Source: Ardenticatenaceae bacterium | Lineage (GTDB): Bacteria > Chloroflexota > Anaerolineae > Promineifilales > Promineifilaceae | Reading direction: 5' to 3' | Length of the DNA stretch: 64,000 bases | Assembly (NCBI GenBank): GCA_020634245.1 | Contig: JACKCC010000009.1 | Coordinates: 248,001-312,000 of the forward strand | Part shown: in pieces, positions 24,579 to 33,876 of the stretch | Numbering within the stretch: position 1 is the first letter of the stretch | Layout: every line of letters starts with the position of its first letter | The notes under the pieces: model-generated | Database searches by the model: none | Seen by the model: only the letters and a program-made list of their open reading frames with translations | What the model was told of the DNA's origin: nothing | Made by a program: the position numbers and the translations under genes

Positions 24579-25583
24579 ATGGCTATGACTTATGAAGATA
24601 CCGCTGTTAATGAAGCGGCATTATCAAAACGGTGGCTGACTTTTGCCCGCAACAACGCCGCCATTTTGCTAATCTATTTTTTGATTTTGCTGCTCATTGT
24701 CATTGGTTCATTTTTTTCAGACAGATTCTTGACAGCATCCAATTTGATCAATATCATGCGGCAGTCGATTGTTCTGGGCTTGCTGGCGATTGGGCAAACG
24801 GCCGTTCTCCTAACCGGTGGTATGGACATCTCTCAGGAACAAGTTTCCCGATTGGTCGGCTTAACGATAGCCACCCTATTTGCCGCCTACGATAGCAATC
24901 CGGCCTTGATTTTGCCCCTGATATTGCTGGGCACAGCCATGGGGGTAATCCTCGGTGGATTTAATGGTTGGTTAATTACCCGCACCCATGCCGTTCCTTT
25001 CATCATCACCTTTGGCATCTCTTTTGTGCTACGTGGCATCAATCTGGCCATCTCCACCACACCTATACGCGGCATACCAGATGTTTACCTCAAAATATAC
25101 GATGCCAAAATAGGCATTGTGCCGGTCAACGTCATTGTGATGGCGCTGATCTGGCTGATAGCTTGGGCTTTTACCACACGCTCCCGGCTGGGGCGCAGTA
25201 TTTATGCCGTTGGCGGCTCGGAACGAATCGCCAAACTCTCAGCCATTCGGGTGAATCGCAGCATTGTCTGGGCTTACGTACTCAGTTCCGCATTTGCCGC
25301 ACTGGCCGGCCTCTTCCTGCTAGCTCGAACCGGCGTCGGTGATCCCAGCGCTGCTGAAGGGATGACGTTTCAGTCAATTGTAGCCGCAGCCGTCGGCGGC
25401 ATTAGTCTTTACGGTGGTCGAGGGTCTATTTATGGTACACTGGGCGGCGTTTTGCTCCTGACACTACTGTCGAATTTCTTTAACTTAATGCAGGTCAATA
25501 TATTCTACCAGCAGTTGATGTTGGGTGTGATTGTCCTGGTAGCTGTAGCTTCTTATAAATCCAAGCGATTGGGGGCGTTATGA
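24579..25583 (+). CDS. RbsC-like ABC permease 1
   Basis: A 334-residue polytopic membrane protein of the CUT2 permease family. LLAIGQTAVLLTGGMDISQEQVSRLVGL contains the conserved GGIDLS-like motif, and YAVGGSERIAKLSAIRVNRSI and AAAVGGISLYGGRGSIYGTLGG follow. It overlaps the next permease by 4 bp. Two distinct permeases in place of one homodimer match the YtfT/YjfF or LsrCD style of transporter. Confidence 0.85.
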   Translation: MAMTYEDTAVNEAALSKRWLTFARNNAAILLIYFLILLLIVIGSFFSDRFLTASNLINIMRQSIVLGLLAIGQTAVLLTGGMDISQEQVSRLVGLTIATLFAAYDSNPALILPLILLGTAMGVILGGFNGWLITRTHAVPFIITFGISFVLRGINLAISTTPIRGIPDVYLKIYDAKIGIVPVNVIVMALIWLIAWAFTTRSRLGRSIYAVGGSERIAKLSAIRVNRSIVWAYVLSSAFAALAGLFLLARTGVGDPSAAEGMTFQSIVAAAVGGISLYGGRGSIYGTLGGVLLLTLLSNFFNLMQVNIFYQQLMLGVIVLVAVASYKSKRLGAL

Positions 25584-26581
25584 ATAATACGGCCGTTACT
25601 CCCAAAAAATCCTTATTCCCCGGTTTCCGGCCAACACCCCGCCTGGTGCGCGGTGTAGACCTGGCAGGACAATGGGCAGCACCAATCATGATCGTAATCG
25701 TCATGATCGCCGCCGCCATCTATGCCCCGGCCTTTTTTAATCCAACTAACTTAAAAACCGTAGCCATCCAAGTTGCCGTATTAGGCGTCGTAGCTGTTGG
25801 TCAAACATTGGTCTTGCTTAACCGTTCCATCGATATGTCCGTCAGTGCCGTGTTGGCCTTAGGCGCTGTGATCGTGGTACAAACCGAAGCCGGAAACTCT
25901 ATTGTCGTCTCCCTTTTACAAGCGATTGGTATCGCCGCACTCATCGGCCTGGCCAACGGATTTTTAGTCGCTAAACGGCACGTCCCACCATTTGTGGCCA
26001 CCTTTGGCATGCTTGTCTTCGTTGGTGGCGCCCGACTGGCCTACACTAAGGGGCAGGCCAGCGGCACTGTACCCGGTTTGCTGCGCTCAATAAGCATTGA
26101 ACAAGTAGGCCCCATTCCGGCGGCGCTGCTTGTCTGGCTGATCGTCAATCTCCTCGTCATTTTTATCCTGCGCTACACTCGTTTGGGCCGCTGGATTTAT
26201 GCTGTCGGCGGCAATCCGGGCGCGGCCCGCTATGCCGGTATCAACGTCGATTGGGTCTTGATTGCAGCCCACGTGGCTTGCTCCGTTTTGGCTATCTTGG
26301 GCGGCCTGCTATTGAGTGGTTATATTGGCTATGTGGATTTACGCCTTGGTGCCGACTACAATATGAACTCGATTGCTGCGGCCATTGTGGGCGGAACAAC
26401 GTTCACCGGGGGACGCGGCAACATGTTCGGTACGGCCGCTGGCGTGACCTTGCTAATCATGCTCTTGAACCTTGTCGTCGTGTTAGGTTTATCCATTCAC
26501 TGGCAATATGCGATGCAAGGGGTTGTCCTGGTTCTGGCCACGGCACTACAAGGGTTCCGCCAATTCCTCTTGACCCGTTAA
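25580..26581 (+). CDS. RbsC-like ABC permease 2
   Basis: A 333-residue polytopic protein. VAVLGVVAVGQTLVLLNRSIDMSVSAVLALGAV is a variant of the family motif (NRSIDMS in place of GGIDLS). YAVGGNPGAARYAGINVDWV and IVGGTTFTGGRGNMFGT are standard. It pairs with permease 1. The gene ends 65 bp before the amidohydrolase. Confidence 0.85.
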   Translation: MNNTAVTPKKSLFPGFRPTPRLVRGVDLAGQWAAPIMIVIVMIAAAIYAPAFFNPTNLKTVAIQVAVLGVVAVGQTLVLLNRSIDMSVSAVLALGAVIVVQTEAGNSIVVSLLQAIGIAALIGLANGFLVAKRHVPPFVATFGMLVFVGGARLAYTKGQASGTVPGLLRSISIEQVGPIPAALLVWLIVNLLVIFILRYTRLGRWIYAVGGNPGAARYAGINVDWVLIAAHVACSVLAILGGLLLSGYIGYVDLRLGADYNMNSIAAAIVGGTTFTGGRGNMFGTAAGVTLLIMLLNLVVVLGLSIHWQYAMQGVVLVLATALQGFRQFLLTR

Positions 26582-26646
26582 GGAAAAATATACTTTTTGC
26601 TTTGAGGCATCGGTGCCCTCAATGATATGTTGCAAGGTGCTCTAAC

Positions 26647-28161
26647 ATGAAAACTCTGATAAAAGGCGCACATATCTTGACGATGGATGATCACTATTCG
26701 GAGCATGATTGTGCAGACATTTTGGTTGAGGGCACCAAAATTGCGGCTATTGGCCCTAATCTTCCTATCCCCCAAAATGAAGCAGACCTGAACATTATTG
26801 AAGCGAGTGGAATGTTGGCAATGCCCGGCTTAGTCAACGGACACATCCACTCACCGGCCAACTTCCAGAAAGGCACGCTAGATGGCATGCCGCTGGAAGT
26901 CTTTATGCTTTATGAAGTTCCCCCACTGAGTGATAATCCGCCCTCTCCCCGTCTGAATTATGTGCGGACAATGTTAGGGAACATGGAAATGCTAAAGCTG
27001 GGGGTAACGGCCGTACACGATGACGCCTTCTATGTCCCTTTACCCACACCGGAAGCGATTGATGGCTTGATGCAGTCCTATGCCGACAGCGGCATACGGG
27101 TGGCGGCAACGCTTGATCAGCCGATGGTGGTTGAGTATGAGAAGTATCCTTTCCTCTATGACATTCTGCCGGCACAAATACGGCAGGACATGGAGTCGGC
27201 TCCCCGTCAGTCGAAGGAGGATCTGCTGGCTTTATATGATCACTTGATCAAACGTTGGCATGATACATCGGATGGTCGGGTGCGTACGGCCGTTTCCATT
27301 TCTGCCCCACAGCGTGTTACCACCGACTACTTTGGCGCACTCTCCGAAATCAGCCAAAATCTGAACCTGCCGTTTGACATTCACATGCTGGAGACTAAAT
27401 TGCAGCGGGTACTGGGTGAGGAAAAATACGGCAAGTCACTCATCAAATACGTCCACGACCTCGGATTTCTTACCGAACAAGTCATGGTCATTCACGCCAT
27501 CTGGGTTGATGACAAAGATATTGATCTCATATCCCAAGCGGGCTGCTCAGTAGCGCACAATCCCGGCTGTAATCTCAGGCTAGGAAGCGGCGTGATGCCT
27601 TTCCGTAAGTTACGCAAAGCGGGCATTCCCATTTGCCTGGGCAGCGACGAAGCCATTGCTGAAGATACGGCCAATATGTGGACTATCGGCAAACTTGCCG
27701 GCCTGCTGCACAACATCAGTGATCCCGAATATCACAACTGGCCTCAAGCACGAGAAATCTTGTGGTCTCTTACGCGGGGCGGCGCACGAGCTATGCGTAA
27801 TGAAGGACGAGTTGGCGTTTTGGCTCCGGGTTATGAGGCAGATTTAATCCTTCTGGACTTGAATACGCTTACCTTTACCCCGTTAAATGATATTTATCGT
27901 CAACTGGTGTACAGTGAAACCGGATCTTCGGTGAGATTGACGATTGTTGCCGGACAGGTGGTCATGAAAGACGGACAACTTTTAACAATAGACGAAAAAG
28001 CCATCAAACAAGAAGCACGCGAGTTGATGAAAGAGTACAAGATAGAATTGACCAAAGCGGCAGAGGCAGCGGCAAAATTAGAGCCTTATTATCGGGAAAT
28101 GTATCTGCGCTCTACGGCCGTTAATGTTGGAATGAACCGCTGGATTGATTCCAGCCAATAA
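26647..28161 (+). CDS. TrzN/SsnA-like amidohydrolase
   Basis: A 504-residue metal-dependent hydrolase. Metal motifs: GLVNGHIHSP (HxH), PFDIHMLETKL (HxxE), VMVIHAIWVDDKDIDLI and LGSDEAIAEDTANMW (final Asp). This set is that of the chlorohydrolase/guanine deaminase/SAH deaminase branch. Such enzymes deaminate purines or triazines. It lies between the two ABC transporters served by the fused lipoprotein, so its substrate may be what those transporters bring in. Confidence 0.8.
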   Translation: MKTLIKGAHILTMDDHYSEHDCADILVEGTKIAAIGPNLPIPQNEADLNIIEASGMLAMPGLVNGHIHSPANFQKGTLDGMPLEVFMLYEVPPLSDNPPSPRLNYVRTMLGNMEMLKLGVTAVHDDAFYVPLPTPEAIDGLMQSYADSGIRVAATLDQPMVVEYEKYPFLYDILPAQIRQDMESAPRQSKEDLLALYDHLIKRWHDTSDGRVRTAVSISAPQRVTTDYFGALSEISQNLNLPFDIHMLETKLQRVLGEEKYGKSLIKYVHDLGFLTEQVMVIHAIWVDDKDIDLISQAGCSVAHNPGCNLRLGSGVMPFRKLRKAGIPICLGSDEAIAEDTANMWTIGKLAGLLHNISDPEYHNWPQAREILWSLTRGGARAMRNEGRVGVLAPGYEADLILLDLNTLTFTPLNDIYRQLVYSETGSSVRLTIVAGQVVMKDGQLLTIDEKAIKQEARELMKEYKIELTKAAEAAAKLEPYYREMYLRSTAVNVGMNRWIDSSQ

Positions 28162-28200
28162 TTAAATCAATCAAATCCTAAAGGAGTTAGGAGGTGTTTT

Positions 28201-29073
28201 GTGAGTTTTGAGATATTTATGCAAACCATTGTCAATGGTTTATTTACCGGCTCGATTTATGCATTGGTGGCCGTGGGATTAACGTTGATCTATGGCGTTA
28301 TGGTTATCGTTAATTTCGCTCACGGTGAATTTCTAATGCTGGGCATTTACATTGCTTATTGGATGTTTACCCTGTTTGGAATAGACCCTTACCTGTCTAT
28401 TCCTATTGCGGCCGTGGCTATTTTTGCTGTTGGGGCTTTGATCCAGGTCGGTTTGGTTCAGCGCGTACTGGATGCCCACCCATTGAACCAAATTGTTTTG
28501 CTCGTAGGCGTTTCTATTTTGCTGATGGGCTTGGTTCAGTTTTTCTGGAGCGCCGAGCCGAAAGCCATCCATGTTGCTTACGAAACTGAGGTCATTCCTC
28601 TGTGGGGGCTGCGGTTCAGCATCCCGCGTATGGTCGCCTTCTTTTCAGCCATGATTATCTCATTAGGACTGTATCTGTTTTTGCGATTTACGAAAACGGG
28701 AAGCGCCATTCGGGCTGTATCCCAATCCCGCAATGGGGCAATGTTGATGGGGATTGATGTCAAGTATATTTATTACCTGACTTTTGGTATTGGTGCAGCG
28801 GTAACGGCCGTAGGCGGTGTTTTGCTTGCTCCCAATCACAAAATGATCCCGACCATGGGACAAGCTTATGGCGTTACCGCCTTTGTGGTCGTGGTTTTGG
28901 GGACGATGGGGAACTTCATTGGTGCGTTTTTAGGCGGCCTCATCATCGGTGTCGTCGAAGCGTTTGCCGGATTCTGGCTGGGCGGCGACGTAAAAATCAT
29001 CGCCAGCATGTTAATCTTCATTCTCATCTTACTGTTCAAACCGGCAGGCCTATTTGGAGGGAAAGCTGCATGA
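28201..29073 (+). CDS. LivH-like ABC permease
   Basis: A 290-residue polytopic protein with GTG start preceded by AGGAGGTG. GLFTGSIYALVAVGLTLIYGVMVIVNFAHGEFLMLG is the hallmark of LivH/UrtB permeases of the branched-chain amino acid and urea uptake class. ATAVGGVLLAPNHKMIPTMG matches the family as well. It overlaps the LivM-like gene by 4 bp. Ligand is presumably delivered by the N-terminal Liv-type domain of the 803-residue lipoprotein, since no other Liv-type binding protein is encoded here. Confidence 0.85.
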   Translation: MSFEIFMQTIVNGLFTGSIYALVAVGLTLIYGVMVIVNFAHGEFLMLGIYIAYWMFTLFGIDPYLSIPIAAVAIFAVGALIQVGLVQRVLDAHPLNQIVLLVGVSILLMGLVQFFWSAEPKAIHVAYETEVIPLWGLRFSIPRMVAFFSAMIISLGLYLFLRFTKTGSAIRAVSQSRNGAMLMGIDVKYIYYLTFGIGAAVTAVGGVLLAPNHKMIPTMGQAYGVTAFVVVVLGTMGNFIGAFLGGLIIGVVEAFAGFWLGGDVKIIASMLIFILILLFKPAGLFGGKAA

Positions 29074-30128
29074 GTACCCAATCTGCTACTAAATCTTCCC
29101 GTAAAATTTTGCCTGGCTGGCTTCGAGATATTTTACTCGATTGGGATAAAACCCAACTGTTGATCAGTTTCACCATCCTGCTCTTAATCGCCCTATCACC
29201 GCTGGTTGTCAAATCACCCTATTACATGGGCATCATTATTTTGACTACTTTATACATTTTCACCGGCATCTCCTGGAACATTGTGGCCGGATTCACTGGG
29301 CAGTTACTCATCGCCCACATCATTTTTATAGCCTTTGGCGCTTATACCACTGTTGTACTGGCCAACACTTACGGTATCTCGCCCTGGATTGGAATCCCCA
29401 TTGGGGGAATCGTAGCCGCACTCACAGGCGTGGTCATGGCCTTTATTACCCTGCGCTATGGCTTGAAACTAGATTATTTCGCGTTATTCACTATTGCGCT
29501 GCTAATCGCCTTGCGAACCCTGTTCTTGAAATGGGAATTTGTAGGCGGAGCTATAGGCATGTGGTTCCGGCTCAACGAACCCTCGTTCGCTAAAATGATA
29601 TTCTCCAACAAGGAACCATATCTTTACATTATATTGGGGTTGGTGGTGGTTGGTATCCTCATTCAATACCAAATCTATCGGTCCAAACTGGGTAAATATC
29701 TTATGGCTATCCGTGAAGATGAAGATGCCGCGGCGGCGTTGGGTATCAACACGTCATTCTATAAGACGTTGGCGGTGGTTATTGGTGCAGCTTTAGCCGG
29801 CATAGGTGGTGGATTTTATGTGATCTATGTGACCTTCGTTGACCCTCCACAAGTATTTAATTTGGGCATGAATGTTGAGATCGTTATGGCTGGCCCCATC
29901 ATCGGCGGCTTAGGTAGTTTAGCCGGGCCGGTTCTTGGTGCTGTGCTGAACAAGCCCTTTGCCGAACTGATGCGAGGATTGCTCTCAGCGGAACGCAGCG
30001 GAAGTACACTCATTGTGTACGGTTCCTTTCTCATTATCGCCATTTTGTTCTTGCCCCGTGGCGTGACAGGGGTGGTTCATAATGTTTATCTCAAGGCACG
30101 CCGCCGCCTAATGGCTGACCAATCTTAA
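29070..30128 (+). CDS. LivM-like ABC permease
   Basis: A 352-residue polytopic protein. FTGISWNIVAGFTGQLLIAHIIFIAFGAYTTVVLAN and MAIREDEDAAAALGINTSFYKTLAVVIGAALAGIGGGFY are the conserved LivM segments. It forms the channel with the LivH-like protein, and the ATPases follow 10 bp downstream. Confidence 0.85.
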   Translation: MSTQSATKSSRKILPGWLRDILLDWDKTQLLISFTILLLIALSPLVVKSPYYMGIIILTTLYIFTGISWNIVAGFTGQLLIAHIIFIAFGAYTTVVLANTYGISPWIGIPIGGIVAALTGVVMAFITLRYGLKLDYFALFTIALLIALRTLFLKWEFVGGAIGMWFRLNEPSFAKMIFSNKEPYLYIILGLVVVGILIQYQIYRSKLGKYLMAIREDEDAAAALGINTSFYKTLAVVIGAALAGIGGGFYVIYVTFVDPPQVFNLGMNVEIVMAGPIIGGLGSLAGPVLGAVLNKPFAELMRGLLSAERSGSTLIVYGSFLIIAILFLPRGVTGVVHNVYLKARRRLMADQS

Positions 30129-30138
30129 AGAGGTAATA

Positions 30139-30870
30139 ATGTCACTGCTTGAAGTTAAAAATATAACTAAACGATTCGGGGGCCTGGTCGCGGTAAATGA
30201 TTTGAGCCTGAATTTAGAAAAAGGGGAAATCCTGGGCATGATCGGCCCCAATGGAGCTGGAAAAACAACAGCCTTTAACATGATCTCCGGCTATTACAAG
30301 CCAAATGAAGGTCAAGTTTTCTTTGATGGTGAAAACATTACTGAACTCAGACCCGATCAAATCTGTAAACGAGGATTGGTTCGTACGTTTCAGGTAGTCA
30401 AACCTTTCCCGCAACTTAGCGTGCTCGATAATGTCATGGTGGGCGCTTATAACCGCACGAATGACGATCAATCAGCCCGTAAAAAATCGCTCGAAATTCT
30501 AGATTTTTTAGGCATGGACAATATGAAGGAGCAATTGGCCGGCAGTCTGTCGGTTGCTGGGCGGAAGCGATTGGAAATCGCGAAAGCTTTTGCGACTGAC
30601 CCCAAAATGATTTTATTGGACGAGGCAATGGCTGGATTACGACCGACGGAAACAGATGAGATCATCGAATTGGTGCGTCAGATCAGTCAACAAGGAATTG
30701 CACTGCTGTTAGTGGAGCATGTTATGAAAGTGATCATGTCTCTGGCCGACCGCATTGTGGTTATCCATCACGGCGAAAAGATAGCTGAAGGTGTGCCGCA
30801 GCAGGTTGTTCAAGATAAAGCGGTCATCGATGCCTATCTGGGAGAGGAGGCGGCCCATGTTGCAGGTTAA
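30139..30870 (+). CDS. LivG-like ABC ATPase
   Basis: A 243-residue single-domain ATPase: Walker A GPNGAGKTT (about residues 37-45), the Q-loop in RTFQVVKPFPQLSVLDNVMVG, signature region LSVAGRKRLEIAKA (lacking the exact LSGGQ), Walker B MILLDEAMAGLRPTE and switch histidine in LLVEHVMKVIM. The form LxxxRKRLEIA is usual for LivG. It overlaps the LivF-like gene by 14 bp. Confidence 0.85.
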   Translation: MSLLEVKNITKRFGGLVAVNDLSLNLEKGEILGMIGPNGAGKTTAFNMISGYYKPNEGQVFFDGENITELRPDQICKRGLVRTFQVVKPFPQLSVLDNVMVGAYNRTNDDQSARKKSLEILDFLGMDNMKEQLAGSLSVAGRKRLEIAKAFATDPKMILLDEAMAGLRPTETDEIIELVRQISQQGIALLLVEHVMKVIMSLADRIVVIHHGEKIAEGVPQQVVQDKAVIDAYLGEEAAHVAG

Positions 30871-31564
30871 TAACATTGATGTCGCCTATGGCGATGCGCA
30901 GGTTCTTTTTGATGTTTCCCTAGATATTCAACAAGGGGAATTGGTGGCCGTCATTGGCGCGAATGGCGCTGGTAAAACGACACTACTCAAAACGATTTCG
31001 GGTATCTTAAAGCCACAAAATGGCTCAATTCAGTTTGGGGATAAGGTGATTAGTGAGCAACCACCTAACCGAACGGTGGCCGATGGTATTATTCACGTGC
31101 CTGAAGGCCGGTTGCTCTTTCCGCAAATGTCGGTTCGAGAGAATTTGCGAATGGGCGCTTTTCTGACTAAGGACAAGGAGGCGATTAACGGCCGTATCCA
31201 TTCCGTCTTTGAAATGTTTCCCCGATTAAAAGAGCGGGCGGCGCAGATGGCCGGCACGTTATCCGGCGGCGAACAGCAGATGTTGGCCGTTGGCCGCGGA
31301 TTGATGGCCGATCCAAAGCTGCTGATGCTGGATGAGCCGTCACTGGGTCTGGCTCCCAAACTGGTGCAGCAGGTTTTTGACCTGGCCCAGCAAATCAACC
31401 AGGAGATGGGTGTGACCGTCTTGTTGGTGGAACAAAACGTACGTCATTCGTGTGAAATTTCGAACCGGGCGTTTGTGTTGGAAAACGGCCGTATCGTCTT
31501 GCAAGGCCCCGGCTCGGAAATGCTGCAAAACGACCACGTGCGGCGGGCCTATCTGGGTCTGTAA
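30857..31564 (+). CDS. LivF-like ABC ATPase
   Basis: A 235-residue ATPase. The ATG at 30857 begins MLQVNNIDVAYGDAQVLFDVS; it lies inside the end of the LivG-like gene and is preceded by GGAGAGGAGG. Walker A GANGAGKTT, LSGGEQQMLAVGRGLM and LLMLDEPSLGLAPKLV are typical. It completes the Liv-type importer. Confidence 0.88.
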   Translation: MLQVNNIDVAYGDAQVLFDVSLDIQQGELVAVIGANGAGKTTLLKTISGILKPQNGSIQFGDKVISEQPPNRTVADGIIHVPEGRLLFPQMSVRENLRMGAFLTKDKEAINGRIHSVFEMFPRLKERAAQMAGTLSGGEQQMLAVGRGLMADPKLLMLDEPSLGLAPKLVQQVFDLAQQINQEMGVTVLLVEQNVRHSCEISNRAFVLENGRIVLQGPGSEMLQNDHVRRAYLGL

Positions 31565-31570
31565 CCGTAG

Positions 31571-32209
31571 ATGCCCCACAACAGGATGATTTCGTTTGTA
31601 CCGGCAGAGATGGCGGATGCTGCGCCGTATCATTTGCTGACCAGCATCGTCGCCCCCCGCCCTATTGCCTGGATTTCGACGATTGGTGCGGATAACGTGC
31701 CCAATCTGGCTCCGTTCTCCTTCTTCAATGCCGTGGCCGGATTCCCGCCGACGATCATGTTTTCGGTATCGTACCGCCGCCGCGAGCCGCGCGAGAAGGA
31801 CACGCTGCGCAATGTCCGCCAGGTGGGCGAATTTGTCTGCCACATCGTCGATGAGGTAGCAGCCGAGGCGATGGCCCGCACGGCGATGGATTGGCCGGCT
31901 GAGGTGGATGAGATGAGAGAGGTGGGGTTAACGGCCGTGCCCTCCACCGATATCCGTCCACCCCGTGCCGCCGAAGCGCCTGTGGCCATGGAATGCAAAG
32001 TCACCCAAATCATCCCCGTTGCCGGAGCCACCAACGTCATGGTTTTAGGGCAAGTCTTGCGCTTTCACCTGCGCCAAGAACTGTACCGCCCGGAGTTGGG
32101 CTTGATTGATACAATCGCCATGAAACCCATCACCCGGCTGGGCGGGCCAGTAGAATACACAAAAATCGGTGAGTTGTTTCACCTGCCGGTTCCAAAATTG
32201 GGAAAATAG
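31571..32209 (+). CDS. Flavin reductase-like (FMN-binding split barrel) protein
   Basis: A 212-residue protein of the flavin reductase/DIM6 family. APYHLLTSIVAPRPIAWISTIGADNVPNLAPFSFFNAVAGFPP is the conserved FMN-binding N-terminal part, followed by KDTLRNVRQVGEFVCHIV. Relatives reduce or carry FMN for a monooxygenase, or are themselves oxidoreductases. It lies 6 bp after the LivF-like gene and so belongs to the operon. No flavin-dependent monooxygenase is seen beside it. Confidence 0.8.
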   Translation: MPHNRMISFVPAEMADAAPYHLLTSIVAPRPIAWISTIGADNVPNLAPFSFFNAVAGFPPTIMFSVSYRRREPREKDTLRNVRQVGEFVCHIVDEVAAEAMARTAMDWPAEVDEMREVGLTAVPSTDIRPPRAAEAPVAMECKVTQIIPVAGATNVMVLGQVLRFHLRQELYRPELGLIDTIAMKPITRLGGPVEYTKIGELFHLPVPKLGK

Positions 32210-32224
32210 CGAGAGCTAGAGTAT

Positions 32225-32252
32225 AGAGCTAGAGGGGATTTCCTCTAGCTCT
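32225..32252. repeat. CTAGAG-rich palindrome before allantoinase
   Basis: AGAGCTAGAGG pairs with CCTCTAGCTCT across a short loop; further AGCTAGAG units lie on each side (32212-32271). It may reduce read-through into allB. Confidence 0.5.
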
Positions 32253-32289
32253 AGCTCAATCCTCTAGCTTTTGACAAAGGAAAATACTG

Positions 32290-33660
32290 ATGAAAGCAGA
32301 TTTATATCTGAAAAATGGATTGGTCGTCACAGAAGAAACCACGTTTCATGGCGGCGTTGTCATTGCCGATGGCAAGATTATCGAACTCGTAGCGGGGAAC
32401 AATGATATTGCCGCCCAGGAAATCATCGACGTTCAGCGCAAGGCTATCCTGCCCGGCATAGTGGACGATCACGTCCACTTCAACGAACCAGGCCGCGAAC
32501 ATTGGGAAGGCTATCAGGCAGGCAGCATGGCCGCCGCTGCCGGTGGCGTGACCACGTTTATGGAAATGCCCCTCAACGCCACGCCACCTTCCATCGACCG
32601 CGAAAAACTCCTGCACAAACGAGAAGCCGTCAAAAATCAATCGGTCGTCGATTATGCCCATTGGGGCGGTCTGGTGGACAATAATCTGGTCGAACTGGAA
32701 GGTCTACACGAAGAAGGCGTTATCGCTTTCAAAGGGTTTATGAGCGAAAGCGGCGTCGATTTCAAGCGCATCAACGATGACGTGTTGTATGGCGGTCTGG
32801 TCAAGTCGCGTGAATTGGGTAACGTCGTTGGTGTCCACGCCGAAAGCGAATACGTTACTCGCTTTTTGGCCGAAGAGATTCAGGGTAACGGCCGTACCGA
32901 CCGCCGCGCCTGGTCCGAATCCCGCCCTCCCTTTGCCGAACTGGAAGCCGATAAACGAGCCATTTACTGGGCCAAAGTGACCGGTGGCAATTTGCACATC
33001 GTCCACACCACCATCGCCGAGGGCATTCACGCCGTTGCTAAAGCAAAACAAGAAGGCGTCAACGTCACGGTAGAAACCTGCCCCCATTACCTCTTTTTTG
33101 ACAACGACGATTTCGTCCGCATCGGTCCGGCAGCCAAGTGCGCGCCGCCCCTGCGCGAACGGGAAGAGGTCGAGAAGTTGTGGGCGTGTGTCCTGGCCGG
33201 AATGGTGGATACCATCGCTTCTGACCATTCGCCCTGCCCCACGACCGACAAAGTCAGAGGCAATGACAACATCTGGCAAGCCTGGGGCGGCATCACCGGC
33301 GTGCAAGCGATGCTGCCGGCGATGTTGACCGAAGGCGTCCACAAGCGCGGTATGTCATTGTCACTGTTGGTCAAATTAATGAGCGCCAACCCGGCCCGCA
33401 TTTTCGGTTTGTACCCACAAAAAGGGTCGTTCCTGCCCGGTTCTGATGCGGACATTACCATCGTTGATTTGGACAAAAGCTGGACTCTGATCGCTGAAGA
33501 TTTGTTCAGCCGCCATCAACAGAGCGCCTATGTGGGTTACACGTTCAAAGGCCAGGTAGAACGGACCATTGTGCGGGGAAACACAGTTTTTGAAGATGGA
33601 AAAATCACCATCCAGCCCGGATATGGTCAACTGCTAAAAAGAACAACATCAAAGCCGTAG
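32290..33660 (+). CDS. allB: Allantoinase
   Basis: A 456-residue cyclic amidohydrolase. GIVDDHVHFNEPGREHWEGYQAGSMAAAAGGVTTFMEMPLNATPP has the HxH metal pair; AFKGFM carries the bridging lysine; VHAESEY and HIVHTTIAEG give the other metal histidines; SDHSPCP carries the final Asp in the form typical of allantoinases rather than dihydropyrimidinases. It opens the hydantoin ring of allantoin to allantoate. With the racemase at 19407 this supports ureide catabolism. It ends the island. Confidence 0.85.
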   Translation: MKADLYLKNGLVVTEETTFHGGVVIADGKIIELVAGNNDIAAQEIIDVQRKAILPGIVDDHVHFNEPGREHWEGYQAGSMAAAAGGVTTFMEMPLNATPPSIDREKLLHKREAVKNQSVVDYAHWGGLVDNNLVELEGLHEEGVIAFKGFMSESGVDFKRINDDVLYGGLVKSRELGNVVGVHAESEYVTRFLAEEIQGNGRTDRRAWSESRPPFAELEADKRAIYWAKVTGGNLHIVHTTIAEGIHAVAKAKQEGVNVTVETCPHYLFFDNDDFVRIGPAAKCAPPLREREEVEKLWACVLAGMVDTIASDHSPCPTTDKVRGNDNIWQAWGGITGVQAMLPAMLTEGVHKRGMSLSLLVKLMSANPARIFGLYPQKGSFLPGSDADITIVDLDKSWTLIAEDLFSRHQQSAYVGYTFKGQVERTIVRGNTVFEDGKITIQPGYGQLLKRTTSKP

Positions 33661-33759
33661 AACACTGGATAATCACACCAGACCGCCTTGTTTATAGCTG
33701 GTCAAACCCGAATTTTAGGGAAAACCCAATCTCATCAGGGCAGGGCTTGTCTCCTCTCA

Positions 33760-33869
33760 GGTGAAAATGGGAAAGTCATTTAAATTAAAAGACGGTGATT
33801 CCCCGTTTTCCATGAGTAAACCACAAAGCATTGGCGCTTTTTTCATCAAAAGGCTTTTTGTGGTTTACC
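33760..33869. repeat. Double-hairpin intergenic repeat, copy 2
   Basis: Same order as at 20186-20299: GAAAATGGGAA...TTCCCCGTTTTC, then GTAAACCACAAAG...CTTTTTGTGGTTTACC. It lies in the gap between the convergent allB and mobB genes, immediately next to the IS insertion point. The second hairpin probably ended mobB transcription before the IS arrived. Confidence 0.65.
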
Positions 33870-33876
33870 TATACCT
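33870..33876. repeat. Target-site duplication of the IS at mobB (copy 1)
   Basis: TATACCT, identical to 35453-35459. Confidence 0.75.
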
